Shown piece by piece: positions 1 to 8,886 of a stretch of 39,706 nucleotides of DNA. Position 1 is the stretch's first letter. Each line of letters opens with the position of its first letter. A program made the translations under genes and the position numbers. The stretch is from Rheinheimera sp. (lineage in GTDB: Bacteria; Pseudomonadota; Gammaproteobacteria; Enterobacterales; Alteromonadaceae), in the NCBI GenBank assembly GCA_003482455.1, contig DMYW01000034.1, positions 1 through 39,706 on the forward strand, given 5' to 3'. Below the pieces are notes generated by a model. It worked only from the letters and a program-made list of their open reading frames with translations, did not search any database and had not been told where the DNA came from.

Positions 1-27
1 AAAGAAAAGGAACTGATGGAAGTCTAA
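1..27 (+). CDS. frr: Ribosome recycling factor, C-terminal end only (partial)
   Basis: The first eight codons read KEKELMEV and end in TAA. This matches the usual end of ribosome recycling factor (E. coli ends KEAELMQF). frr lies directly upstream of uppS in E. coli and many gammaproteobacteria, so position supports the call. The protein splits post-termination ribosomes together with EF-G. Only the last residues are inside the window, so nothing else can be judged. Confidence 0.75.
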   Translation, partial: KEKELMEV

Positions 28-47
28 TGACTTTCCATGCATGATAG

Positions 48-82
48 AAAGCGCCGTGCAGCCTGCTACGCGGCGCTTTTTT
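48..82 (+). terminator. Intrinsic terminator after frr
   Basis: The arm AAAGCGCCG (48-56) pairs with CGGCGCTTT (71-79) across a 14-base loop. The T-run continues to 82. The uppS ATG at 111 lies only 28 bases further on, which leaves little room for a separate promoter. uppS is therefore probably read by partial read-through or from a promoter inside frr. Confidence 0.8.
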
Positions 83-110
83 GTTGATGTACGCATTACA
101 GGCAGCCGCT

Positions 111-872
111 ATGACAGATTCAATTCAGGACCTCAGCCTCGCTGGTTTACCGCGCCATGTTGGCATCATTATGGATGGCAATGGTCGTTGGGCTGAGCGT
201 CAACATAAACCACGAGTTTGGGGCCACAAAAAAGGGGTCGACGCTGTGCGTCGGGCCGTTAGTTTTTGCCGCAAGCTGAATATCCCGTCATTAACTTTAT
301 TTGCATTTAGCAGTGAAAACTGGCGTCGGCCAGAAGATGAAGTGAGCTCGTTAATGGAGCTGTTCATGTTTGTGCTAAGCAAAGAAATCAAACTGTTGCA
401 CCGCAATCAAGTCAAACTAAAAATCATCGGTGACACCAGTCGGTTTAGCAGCAGCTTGCAAAGCAAAATCGCGGAAGCTGAAGCGCTGACCGCCGGCAAC
501 ACTGGCATGACGTTAAACGTGTGCGCCAACTATGGCGGACGTTGGGATATAGCCAACGCTGCTCGTCAGCTGGCACAGCAAGTGAAAGCCGGTCTGATTG
601 AACCTGAGGATGTGACCGAACAAGCACTTAGTCCGTTGATCCAAATGGCCGAACAGCCCGAGTTGGATTTATTAATCCGTACCGGCGGTGACATTCGCAT
701 TAGTAACTTTTTACTGTGGCAGGCCGCCTATGCGGAGCTGTGTTTTATTGATACCTTATGGCCAGATTTTGACGAGCAAGTCTTTGCTGATGCCATCGCT
801 AGTTTTGTTAGCCGCGAACGTCGTTTCGGCTGCACTGGCGCACAGATCCGCGAATTAGCGGGCGTAAAATAA
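111..872 (+). CDS. uppS: Undecaprenyl diphosphate synthase (cis-prenyltransferase)
   Basis: This enzyme condenses eight isopentenyl diphosphates onto farnesyl diphosphate to make the C55 lipid carrier for peptidoglycan and O-antigen. The N-terminal block HVGIIMDGNGRWA carries the catalytic Asp (about residue 22). FAFSSENWRRP and the C-terminal RTGGDIRISNFLLWQ block follow the family closely. The reading frame is open from TTG codons at 81. I chose ATG 111 (253 residues) because alignment with E. coli UppS begins near there; ATG 87 is possible. Neither start has a good Shine-Dalgarno sequence. It heads the uppS-cdsA-dxr-rseP-bamA run. Confidence 0.95.
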   Translation: MTDSIQDLSLAGLPRHVGIIMDGNGRWAERQHKPRVWGHKKGVDAVRRAVSFCRKLNIPSLTLFAFSSENWRRPEDEVSSLMELFMFVLSKEIKLLHRNQVKLKIIGDTSRFSSSLQSKIAEAEALTAGNTGMTLNVCANYGGRWDIANAARQLAQQVKAGLIEPEDVTEQALSPLIQMAEQPELDLLIRTGGDIRISNFLLWQAAYAELCFIDTLWPDFDEQVFADAIASFVSRERRFGCTGAQIRELAGVK

Positions 873-883
873 GGATAACGATT

Positions 884-1744
884 TTGTTTAAGCAACGAGT
901 TCTTACGGCTCTGATCCTCGCGCCAATTGCCTTGGCGGCCGTATTCTATTTACCACCGCTAGGCTTTGCGCTGTTTGTTGGGTTGGCCTTTACCGTGGCC
1001 GCATGGGAATGGGCAGGATTTTGCGGTTGGCAAGCCACTGCAGTAAGAGCTGCGTTTGCTGCACTGTTTGCAGTTATTTATGCGGGCTGCGCTTGGGCAG
1101 TACCAGCTAACTTGTTGTGGCCTGCACAATCAAATCTATTTGCCGACAATGCCTTGTGGCTGGGTGTCGCTTGGTGGCTTGCAGCCATTTTGTTGGTGCT
1201 GAATTTCAAACGTGCTCGGGCACTCTGGGAACATAACACAGCGATTAAAGCTGTGATGGGTTTGCTGACATTAGTCCCCAGTTTTGTTGCTGTATTACTG
1301 GTGCGTTTTGTCAACATTGAACAATCACCTTTTACTGGCGCTTGGCTTATTTTCGGCATGCTTGGTATCGTCTGGGCAGCGGATATCGGTGGTTATTTGA
1401 TTGGTAAACCGTTTGGCAAACACAAGTTGTTGCCAGATGTCAGTCCAGGCAAAACCCTCGAAGGTTTCTTTGGCGGGTTAGGTTTTGTGTTTTTGCTGGT
1501 CACGGGGGTTGCATACAACCAAGGCTGGCCAGAACAAACGGCGATTTGGTACGGCGCAGCATTCTTGCTGACCATTTTGTCGGTGTTTGGTGACTTATCC
1601 GAAAGCATGTTTAAACGTGTGGCAGGCTTGAAAGACAGCGGCAGTATTTTCCCAGGGCACGGTGGCATCATGGACCGTATTGATAGTCTGACCGCAACCG
1701 CGCCGCTATTTGCCTTGTTTGTGGCCACATTAGGTGGCATCTAA
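884..1744 (+). CDS. cdsA: Phosphatidate cytidylyltransferase (CDP-diacylglycerol synthase)
   Basis: This integral membrane enzyme converts phosphatidic acid and CTP to CDP-diacylglycerol, the precursor of all major phospholipids. The 286-residue product is rich in hydrophobic segments. It ends with the CDS signature SMFKRVAGLKDSGSIFPGHG followed by GIMDRIDS, which contains the conserved K-D and D-R-x-D residues. Translation starts at TTG 884, supported by AAGGA at 871-875 eight bases upstream. The stop codon overlaps the dxr start in TAATG (1742-1746), indicating translational coupling. Confidence 0.95.
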   Translation: MFKQRVLTALILAPIALAAVFYLPPLGFALFVGLAFTVAAWEWAGFCGWQATAVRAAFAALFAVIYAGCAWAVPANLLWPAQSNLFADNALWLGVAWWLAAILLVLNFKRARALWEHNTAIKAVMGLLTLVPSFVAVLLVRFVNIEQSPFTGAWLIFGMLGIVWAADIGGYLIGKPFGKHKLLPDVSPGKTLEGFFGGLGFVFLLVTGVAYNQGWPEQTAIWYGAAFLLTILSVFGDLSESMFKRVAGLKDSGSIFPGHGGIMDRIDSLTATAPLFALFVATLGGI

Positions 1745-2940
1745 TGCCGATGCAAGTGGTGGTCCTTGGAGCGACAGGCTCCATTGGTTGTAGCACGCTT
1801 GATGTGATCGCCATGCACCCTGAGTTGTATCAGGTATTTGCGCTCACCGGTGGTCGTCAAAAGAACTTATTGTTGGAACAGTGCCTGCGCTTTACGCCGC
1901 GGTATGCGGCATTGCTTGACGAGAGCGACGCCCGCTGGCTGGCGACAGAGTTGCAGCAACGTGGCAGCAAGACGCAGGTGTTATCGGGAGCCGCGGCGTT
2001 TGCTGAGTTAGCAGCGCATCCAGATGCGGATACCGTGATGGCGGCGATTGTTGGTGCAGCCGGTTTATTGCCAACACTTGCGGCAGTCAAGGCAGGTAAA
2101 CGAGTTCTGCTGGCTAACAAAGAGGCACTGGTGATGAGTGGCGAACTCTTTATCAATGCGGTTCGCCAGCATGGCGCCACCTTGTTACCGATCGACAGTG
2201 AACACAACGCGATTTTTCAATGTCTACCTGCGCCTATGCAGCAACAATGCTATAGCGCTTCACTCGCCGACCATGGCATTGCCAAAATCCTGCTCACCGG
2301 CAGTGGCGGGCCGTTTCGGCAAACCGAATTGGCATTGTTTGACGCCATCACGCCTGAACAAGCCGTCGCACACCCGAATTGGTCGATGGGCAAGAAAATC
2401 TCGGTCGACAGTGCAACCATGATGAACAAAGGCTTAGAGTTTATCGAAGCGCGTTGGTTGTTTAATTGCCAAACCGATGACATTCAAGTGGTGATCCACC
2501 CGCAAAGTATTATCCATTCGATGGTGCAATATTCGGATGGTTCGGTCATTGCACAAATGGGCAATCCGGACATGCGCACGCCGATCGCCCATGCGCTGGC
2601 GTTTCCACAGCGGATTGCTGCGCCAGTCAAGCCACTGAATTTCTTTGAAGTGCCATCCTTTACCTTTTTGGAACCCGATGCGACACGATACCCATGTTTG
2701 TATTTGGCTATCGAAGCGTGTCGGCAAGGACAAGCCGCTACCACGACGCTAAATGCCGCGAACGAAGTCGCGGTCGAGGCGTTTTTACAACGGCAAATCC
2801 GTTTTACCGACATCGCGCGCATCAACGAACGCACGCTAGCGGCATCAACGCTGCAGGCAGTGCACTCCTTAGAAGACATTTTGGCCTGCGATGCGCAAGC
2901 TAGACGTTATGCCCAAGCCTTCGTTCACGAGAGTCTCTAG
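1744..2940 (+). CDS. dxr: 1-deoxy-D-xylulose 5-phosphate reductoisomerase
   Basis: The enzyme catalyses the first committed step of the MEP isoprenoid pathway, converting DXP to MEP with NADPH and a divalent metal. The 398-residue product has the Rossmann motif GATGSIG (residues 9-15) and LANKEALVMSG. The metal and substrate motifs IDSEHNAIFQCL, HPNWSMGKKISVDSATMMNK and NAANEVAVEAF are also present. Its length equals the E. coli enzyme. It overlaps cdsA by one base and is followed two bases after its stop by rseP. Its isoprenoid products are drawn on by UppS in the same cluster. Confidence 0.96.
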   Translation: MPMQVVVLGATGSIGCSTLDVIAMHPELYQVFALTGGRQKNLLLEQCLRFTPRYAALLDESDARWLATELQQRGSKTQVLSGAAAFAELAAHPDADTVMAAIVGAAGLLPTLAAVKAGKRVLLANKEALVMSGELFINAVRQHGATLLPIDSEHNAIFQCLPAPMQQQCYSASLADHGIAKILLTGSGGPFRQTELALFDAITPEQAVAHPNWSMGKKISVDSATMMNKGLEFIEARWLFNCQTDDIQVVIHPQSIIHSMVQYSDGSVIAQMGNPDMRTPIAHALAFPQRIAAPVKPLNFFEVPSFTFLEPDATRYPCLYLAIEACRQGQAATTTLNAANEVAVEAFLQRQIRFTDIARINERTLAASTLQAVHSLEDILACDAQARRYAQAFVHESL

Positions 2941-2942
2941 TC

Positions 2943-4295
2943 ATGTCAGCGCTTTGGAATTCATTGTTTTTCTTTATTGTGATCGGTGTGGTCGTCACAG
3001 TACACGAGTTCGGTCACTTTTACGCGGCGCGCCGTTTTGGCGTCAAAGTGCAGCGGTTTTCGTTTGGCTTTGGCAAAGTTTTGTTGCGCTGGCAGCGTGG
3101 TGAAACCGAATTCGCCTTCTCGATGATCCCGCTCGGCGGTTACGTGGCGATGCCGCTGAGTAAAGATGAGCACATGCCAGACGCTGAAAAGCACCGCTGT
3201 ATCGACCAAAAGCCGGTGTGGCAACGCATGGTGGTTAGCGCTGCCGGTCCTGTGGCTAACTTTGTGCTGGCGATAGTCGTTGTGTGGTTTATGTTGCTCA
3301 AAGGCATTCCAACCTTGGTGCCTGCTGCAGCTGAAATCAAAGCCAATTCGATTGCGGCGGCGGCGCAACTGCCAACAGGAGCGCGCATCAGCGCGGTCAA
3401 TGGCAATACAGTGCATGATTGGCAAGATTTTCAGTTGTTGATGCTAGAGTCCTTAGGTGATGACAGCGCCAGTGTCAGTGTCGTCGATGAACAAACGCAA
3501 GAAAGCCGCGAGTTCCATTTTGATTTAACGCAGTGGAGCCTAGATCCGGAAAAACAAACAGTGTTTGATAGCCTGGGTATTGTGCCTGTGACGGCTAAGC
3601 CACTGCTGGAAGTCGCTCGTGTCACGCTCGGTTCCGCGGCGGATACCGCGGGTTTGCAAGTCGATGATAAGCTGATTGCCGTGGATGGCGTGCCTCTTAC
3701 TCAGTGGAGCGAGATGGAGACGCAAATCCAACAGCACCCGAATAAAACCATGCAAGTGACCATAGAGCGCCAAGGCATGACACAGCAGCTGAGCGCTACG
3801 CCGCAAGCGCTTGTGTTGGCGGATGGCACTGAGCGCGGCTTTTTAGGCGTATCGCCGAAGGTGCAACCCGTTGCAGAACAATACCAGCTGTTACGTCAAT
3901 TTGACCCATTCAGCGCAGTACCTGAAGCGATAGCTGATACATGGCAATTAGTGCGCAATAGCTTTAGCATGTTTGGGAAACTCTTGACAGGGCAGCTGTC
4001 TTTGCGGCATTTAAGTGGTCCGGTTTCAATTGCCGATGGGGCAGGCACGAGCGCAAGTTTTGGTTTAATCGCCTTTTTGAGTTATCTCGCGATTATCAGC
4101 GTCAACATAGGTGCGGTAAATTTACTGCCATTGCCTATTTTGGATGGCGGCCATTTAATGTATCTTGTCGTGGAACTTATCCGCGGAAAACCTGTCTCTG
4201 AGAAAGCGCAGGAAGTTGGTTTAAAGATTGGAACCTTCCTTCTGCTGATGTTAATGGGAATTGCGCTGCTCAACGATATTTCTCGTTATTTATAA
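2943..4295 (+). CDS. rseP: Site-2 protease RseP, inner-membrane zinc metalloprotease
   Basis: RseP cuts the anti-sigma factor RseA inside the membrane after DegS and so releases sigma-E; it also clears signal-peptide remnants. The first transmembrane segment holds the zinc motif HEFGH (residues 21-25). The second metal-binding motif is NLLPLPILDGGHL near residue 395. Two PDZ domains occupy the periplasmic middle part, for example around LGSAADTAGLQVDDKLIAV. The 450-residue length matches E. coli RseP. Placing it just before bamA groups the outer-membrane stress sensor with the assembly machine it protects. Confidence 0.96.
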   Translation: MSALWNSLFFFIVIGVVVTVHEFGHFYAARRFGVKVQRFSFGFGKVLLRWQRGETEFAFSMIPLGGYVAMPLSKDEHMPDAEKHRCIDQKPVWQRMVVSAAGPVANFVLAIVVVWFMLLKGIPTLVPAAAEIKANSIAAAAQLPTGARISAVNGNTVHDWQDFQLLMLESLGDDSASVSVVDEQTQESREFHFDLTQWSLDPEKQTVFDSLGIVPVTAKPLLEVARVTLGSAADTAGLQVDDKLIAVDGVPLTQWSEMETQIQQHPNKTMQVTIERQGMTQQLSATPQALVLADGTERGFLGVSPKVQPVAEQYQLLRQFDPFSAVPEAIADTWQLVRNSFSMFGKLLTGQLSLRHLSGPVSIADGAGTSASFGLIAFLSYLAIISVNIGAVNLLPLPILDGGHLMYLVVELIRGKPVSEKAQEVGLKIGTFLLLMLMGIALLNDISRYL

Positions 4296-4318
4296 CTAAT
4301 CACAAGTAGTCCAAAACA

Positions 4319-6808
4319 ATGACAATTAAACGATTAGTCGCCGCCATGTTGCTGGCCTCTGGCAGTAACGCGGTGCTCGCTGAACAAGCATTTGTAGTCA
4401 AGGATATTCAGGTTGAAGGTCTGCAGCGGGTTGCGCTCGGTGCCGCATTGAATAATCTGCCGTTTAATATCGGCGATACCGTCACTGATTACACGCTGTC
4501 GAAAAGTATTAAAACGCTGTACGCAGCGGGTCACTTCGAAGATATCACTGTGTATCGCGATGGCTCGACCGTAGTGTTCAAGGTCAAAGAACGTCCAACC
4601 ATCAACGAAGTAACTTTTGATGGCAACAAAGACATCAAAGAAGAACAGCTGAACGAAACGCTCACTAACCAAAAAATCATCGTTGGTGAACAGCTTGACC
4701 GCACTATCATTCGTGAAATTGAAAACGGCCTCACTGAGTTCTACCACGGTGTCGGTAAATACAACGCCAAAGTTGAAGTGAAGCTGACTTATTTGCCGCG
4801 TAACCGCGTCAACTTAAAAATCGATTTCAAAGAAGGTGATGCAGCATCCGTGCGTCAAATCAACATCGTCGGTAATGAACTGTTCTCTGATAAAGAGATC
4901 ATGAAAGATACCGAGTCATTGGTTGACCTGCCGTGGTGGCGTTTCTTGTCGTCGGATCGCTATCAAAAAGAAACCTTAAAAGGTGACTTGGAGAAAATCC
5001 GCAGTTACTACATGGACCGCGGTTATCTGCGTTTTGATATCGAATCGAACACAGTGGCGGTGAGCCCAGACAAAGGTTCTGTGTATATCACGCTGCAAGT
5101 CAAAGAAGGCGTGCAATACAAAATCAAAGGCATCGACTTTGTCGGGGATTTGATTGGTCAAGATGAATTCATCAAAGCCTTGTTGCCGCTGAAAGATGGC
5201 CAACTATATAACGGCGCCTTGGTCACCTACACCGAAGAGAGTATCGCTAAGTTCTTGGCGACCTTCGGTTATGCTAACTCCAAGGTGCGTACCTCGACCA
5301 ATATCAATGACGAAACCAAAGAAGTTGCACTGACCATCAACGTTGAGCCGGGCAAACGCGTTTATGTCAACCGGATCTCTGTTGCGGGTAACGAATCGAC
5401 GAAAGACGAAGTTATCCGTCGTGAATTGCGGCAGATGGAAGGCGCTTGGTTATCTAATGATCGCTTAGAGATGTCGAAGCTACGGATCCAACGGTTGCCG
5501 TACATTGAAAAGGTCGAGTTCGAAACCAAAAACGTTGTCGGGACCGATGACAAAGTTGACGTTGCGTTCAAAATCAAAGAGCGGCCGTCAGGCAGCTTCA
5601 ATGCCGGTGTGTCGTTTGGTAGTTTCCAAGGTTTAGCGTTCCAGTTCGGTATCGAACAACAAAACTTTATGGGATCGGGTAACTCCGCAGGGATCAGCCT
5701 GAACACCAACAAATACCAGAAATCGATTAGCTTGAACCTCACCGATCCATACTTCACCTTGGATGCTGTGTCGTTAGGTGGCAACGTTTTCTATTCGGAC
5801 TTTGACGGTAGTAAAGCGGGTTTAGAAGCATACAACCAAAAGAGCTATGGTTTTGGTGCCAACATTGGCTACCCATTAAACGAATACAATCGGCTGAGTT
5901 TTGGTGGCAACGTGGTATGGAACGAGATCAACTCGATCACTGAGTTTGATCAGTTACGCCACTTCCGTGGTGTGTTAATTGACGCGTCAAATCCTGACGC
6001 AGCATACGAATTCACCAACTACGAATTGACCACGGGTTGGGTGATGAGTACGCTCAACCGCGGTATGTTCCCGACGGACGGTAGCTATGTTGGCGCGAGC
6101 ATCAAAGCCACGACGCCAAATTCAGACCTGACGTATTTCAAAACGAACTTCGAAGCACGTCATTACATTCCGCTGTCGAATGACCATGCATGGTCCTTCT
6201 TAAGTAAGTTGGAACTTGGCTACGGTAATGGTTACGGCGATCGTGACGGCTATGACTATACGTTGCCATTTAATGATAGTTTCTACGCCGGTGGTCAAAA
6301 CTTCCGTGGTTTTGCCAACCGCGTGATCGGTCCACGTGCAGTGTACCGTGCTGTTTCGAGTATTCCAGGCATGCCAGATCCAATCACGGGTCAAATCCCT
6401 GGTTTACCGACCGGCCCTGGTTATGATACCTACAGTGTTTCATTACGCTCGTTTGGTGGTAATGCCATGGCATTAGGGACGTTGGAATTAATCACTCCAA
6501 CACCGTTTGTCAAAGAAGACTATGCCAACTCGATCCGGACCAGTTTGTTCGTCGATGCAGGTAACGTTTGGGATACCGAATTTGATATCGGCCGTTACCG
6601 TAACTTGACGCAAACCATTACTTCAAGTTACAACCAACCGAAATTGGTGGATTATTCAGATCCGTCGATGATTCGTGTGACCGCGGGTGTCAGTGTTCAA
6701 TGGATTTCGCCGATGGGCCCGTTGACTTTCAGTTTGGCAAAAATTATGCGCAAATATGAAGGTGACGAGCAAGAGAACTTCAGTTTCAACATCGGTACAA
6801 CATTCTAA
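4319..6808 (+). CDS. bamA: Outer-membrane protein assembly factor BamA (Omp85)
   Basis: BamA is the core of the BAM complex, which folds beta-barrel proteins into the outer membrane. The 829-residue precursor has a signal peptide cut after about residue 21 (AVLA/EQ). Five POTRA domains follow (roughly residues 22-425), then a 16-strand barrel. The loop-6 motif appears as NFRGFANRVIGPRAVY, close to E. coli VRGF...GPKAVY. The chain ends in phenylalanine, typical of outer-membrane barrels. There is only a weak ribosome binding site before ATG 4319. I saw no convincing sigma-E promoter in the rseP-bamA gap. Confidence 0.97.
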   Translation: MTIKRLVAAMLLASGSNAVLAEQAFVVKDIQVEGLQRVALGAALNNLPFNIGDTVTDYTLSKSIKTLYAAGHFEDITVYRDGSTVVFKVKERPTINEVTFDGNKDIKEEQLNETLTNQKIIVGEQLDRTIIREIENGLTEFYHGVGKYNAKVEVKLTYLPRNRVNLKIDFKEGDAASVRQINIVGNELFSDKEIMKDTESLVDLPWWRFLSSDRYQKETLKGDLEKIRSYYMDRGYLRFDIESNTVAVSPDKGSVYITLQVKEGVQYKIKGIDFVGDLIGQDEFIKALLPLKDGQLYNGALVTYTEESIAKFLATFGYANSKVRTSTNINDETKEVALTINVEPGKRVYVNRISVAGNESTKDEVIRRELRQMEGAWLSNDRLEMSKLRIQRLPYIEKVEFETKNVVGTDDKVDVAFKIKERPSGSFNAGVSFGSFQGLAFQFGIEQQNFMGSGNSAGISLNTNKYQKSISLNLTDPYFTLDAVSLGGNVFYSDFDGSKAGLEAYNQKSYGFGANIGYPLNEYNRLSFGGNVVWNEINSITEFDQLRHFRGVLIDASNPDAAYEFTNYELTTGWVMSTLNRGMFPTDGSYVGASIKATTPNSDLTYFKTNFEARHYIPLSNDHAWSFLSKLELGYGNGYGDRDGYDYTLPFNDSFYAGGQNFRGFANRVIGPRAVYRAVSSIPGMPDPITGQIPGLPTGPGYDTYSVSLRSFGGNAMALGTLELITPTPFVKEDYANSIRTSLFVDAGNVWDTEFDIGRYRNLTQTITSSYNQPKLVDYSDPSMIRVTAGVSVQWISPMGPLTFSLAKIMRKYEGDEQENFSFNIGTTF

Positions 6809-6835
6809 AATTTATAAGTTGAGGTTATTTATATT

Positions 6836-7351
6836 ATGTTGAAGTCAACATTCAGCAAAACCGCCATCGTTTTGGCAGCCGTGATGATGTCAGGCATGGT
6901 TAGTGCAAAAGAATTAAAAATCGCCGTGGTTGATATACAAGCCGTAGGTGATAAATTGCCACAAACCGCCAAACTCAGAGAAGCGCTGGAAAAAGAATTT
7001 GGCCCAAAACAAGCTGAATTGAAAAAACTGGAAGGCGACTTCGTTTACAACCAAGAGAAGTTGAAGCGTGACGGCGCGACCATGAGTGACAAACAGAAAA
7101 AAGATCTGGAAGCGCAAATGGCTAAACAGTACGAGCAGCTGCAAACTAGCGGTCGTGCGTATCAGCAAGCGGTACAAAAACGCCAAAGCGAAGAAATGGT
7201 GAAAATTGACGCTGCGGTGAAAAAAGCGGTTGAACAAGTAGTGAGCACTGGTGGCTACGACTTAGTGCTGGTTAAAGGTGTCGCAGTGCACGCGGCAGCT
7301 GAGTTAGATATCACCCAAGCGGTGATTACACAGGCAAGTAAAGCCCAATAA
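6836..7351 (+). CDS. skp: Periplasmic chaperone Skp (OmpH family)
   Basis: Skp holds unfolded outer-membrane proteins in the periplasm and passes them to BamA, encoded just upstream. The 171-residue precursor has a signal peptide ending near MVSAKE. It then has a small core strand, ELKIAVVDIQAV, and a long charged helical stretch (about residues 50-125, rich in K, E and Q) that forms the tentacles. The C-terminal strand GYDLVLVKGVAVHA completes the core. GAGG at 6820-6824 serves as the ribosome binding site. The stop overlaps the lpxD start in TAATG. Confidence 0.93.
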   Translation: MLKSTFSKTAIVLAAVMMSGMVSAKELKIAVVDIQAVGDKLPQTAKLREALEKEFGPKQAELKKLEGDFVYNQEKLKRDGATMSDKQKKDLEAQMAKQYEQLQTSGRAYQQAVQKRQSEEMVKIDAAVKKAVEQVVSTGGYDLVLVKGVAVHAAAELDITQAVITQASKAQ

Positions 7352-8418
7352 TGGCTTACACTTTGCAAAATTTGGCTGAGCACATCGGTGCTCAGCTGCA
7401 TGGCGACGGCGCTGAAACGATCAGCGCCGTTGGCACATTAGAAAATGCTGCCAAAGGCCAGATCGCCTTTTTGTCCAATAGCAAATACCGCAAGTTTTTG
7501 GAACAGACGAGCGCGTCCGCGGTTCTGGTTACTGCCGCAGATCAAGCTTATTGTCCAGTTGCCGCGCTTGTCGTGCCAGATCCTTATGTTGCATTTGCTA
7601 AAATCGCGCAACTACTCGATACAACACCGCAAGCCGCGCCGACAGGTATTGCCAGCACAGCGCAAATTGCCGCTGATGTGGTATTAGGTGCGGATGTGGC
7701 CATTGGCCACAATGTAGTGATTGAAGCGGGTGCAGTGATTGGTGATCGCGTGCAAATTGGCGCGGGAACTGTAATAGGGCAAGGTGCACAGATTGGTGCA
7801 GATAGTAAAATCTGGGCCAACGTAACCCTGTTTCATCGGGTGCAAATCGGCCAACGTTGTATTGTGCATAGTGGTGTTGTCATTGGCGCCGACGGTTTTG
7901 GTTTTGCCAATCAACGTGGACAATGGCTGAAGATCCCACAAGTCGGCACAGTGATCATCGGTGATGACTGCGATATTGGTGCGAACACGACGATTGACCG
8001 CGGCGCGCTGGAAGATACAGTGATAGGCCGCAACGTCATTTTGGACAATCAAGTGCAAATTGCCCACAACGTGCAAATCGGTGACCACACCGCGATCGCT
8101 GGTTGTACAGTGATCGCTGGCAGTACCAAAGTCGGCCGTTATTGTGTGATCGGTGGTGCTTGTGGCATCAATGGGCATATGGAAATTTGCGATGGTGCGC
8201 ACATTACCGGTATGTCGATGATCACCAAATCGATCACCGAAAAAGGTGTGTATTCGTCCGGCACGCCTGCGCAAACCAACCTGGAATGGCGCAAAAACAG
8301 CGCACGGTTCCGGAGTTTGGATCAAATGTATCAACGGTTGCGTGACTTGGAAAAACAAGTCGAAACCCTAGCAGCCGCCGCTGGCAGTGCTGATACTAGC
8401 AATGCTGGCTCTAATTAA
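7351..8418 (+). CDS. lpxD: UDP-3-O-(3-hydroxyacyl)glucosamine N-acyltransferase
   Basis: LpxD adds the second 3-hydroxyacyl chain, from acyl-ACP, to the lipid A precursor. The N-terminal uridine-binding domain (about residues 1-100) is followed by a left-handed parallel beta helix of hexapeptide repeats such as GADVAIGHNVVIEAGAVIGD. The catalytic histidine lies in the family motif DNQVQIAHNVQIG. A C-terminal helical part (RSLDQMYQRLRDLEKQVE) is the ACP-binding region. The 355-residue length fits the family. A one-base overlap couples it to skp, and fabZ begins 14 bases downstream. Confidence 0.96.
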   Translation: MAYTLQNLAEHIGAQLHGDGAETISAVGTLENAAKGQIAFLSNSKYRKFLEQTSASAVLVTAADQAYCPVAALVVPDPYVAFAKIAQLLDTTPQAAPTGIASTAQIAADVVLGADVAIGHNVVIEAGAVIGDRVQIGAGTVIGQGAQIGADSKIWANVTLFHRVQIGQRCIVHSGVVIGADGFGFANQRGQWLKIPQVGTVIIGDDCDIGANTTIDRGALEDTVIGRNVILDNQVQIAHNVQIGDHTAIAGCTVIAGSTKVGRYCVIGGACGINGHMEICDGAHITGMSMITKSITEKGVYSSGTPAQTNLEWRKNSARFRSLDQMYQRLRDLEKQVETLAAAAGSADTSNAGSN

Positions 8419-8432
8419 TTTCGAGGTTCACT

Positions 8433-8885
8433 TTGACCAAAAGTCTTAACACATTGGAAGTTCAAGAAATCATGCGGTTATTACCGCATCGGTATCCATT
8501 TTTGTTAATTGATCGCGTACTCGATTTCACACCAGGCGAAAGCTTGACGGCGGTGAAAAACGTGTCGATTAATGAACCTATGTTTACTGGCCATTTCCCC
8601 GGCTTACCAATTTTCCCAGGCGTATTGATTCTGGAAGCCTTAGCGCAAGCAACCGGCATTTTGGGTTTCAAAACGGTCAGTGAACGCAAAGAAAACGAAT
8701 TGTATTTATTTGCTGGGGTCGACGAAGCTCGCTTTAAAAAGCCGGTCGTGCCTGGCGATCAATTGATTCTTGAAGTGAAGTTCTTAGTTGAACGCCGTAA
8801 CATTTGGAAGTTCCATGGCGAAGCGAAAGTAGACGGACAGGTAGTTTGTTCTGCTGAGATTATGTGCGCCAGAAGGGAACTGTAA
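8433..8885 (+). CDS. fabZ: 3-hydroxyacyl-ACP dehydratase FabZ
   Basis: FabZ removes water from 3-hydroxyacyl-ACP during fatty acid elongation. It competes with LpxA and LpxD for 3-hydroxymyristoyl-ACP, which explains why it sits between them. The hot-dog fold carries His54 in GHFPGLPIFPGV and Glu68 in LILEALAQ, the same residue numbers as in E. coli. Translation begins at TTG 8433, with GAGG at 8423-8426 as the ribosome binding site. The alternative start would remove conserved sequence. Length is 150 residues, as expected. Confidence 0.96.
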   Translation: MTKSLNTLEVQEIMRLLPHRYPFLLIDRVLDFTPGESLTAVKNVSINEPMFTGHFPGLPIFPGVLILEALAQATGILGFKTVSERKENELYLFAGVDEARFKKPVVPGDQLILEVKFLVERRNIWKFHGEAKVDGQVVCSAEIMCARREL

Positions 8886-8886
8886 C

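Noticed and set aside
9..29. GGAACT followed by GTCTAA, both parts of a sigma-E promoter
   Set aside because: They are only seven bases apart; sigma-E needs about 15-16. They also fall inside the frr coding end.
4230..4255. GGAACC with a downstream GTTAA as a possible sigma-E promoter for bamA
   Set aside because: Spacing is too short and the -35 and -10 matches are partial.
7684..8358. 224-codon minus-strand frame opposite lpxD
   Set aside because: It is an antisense shadow of the hexapeptide repeats of lpxD, rich in His and Thr for that reason.
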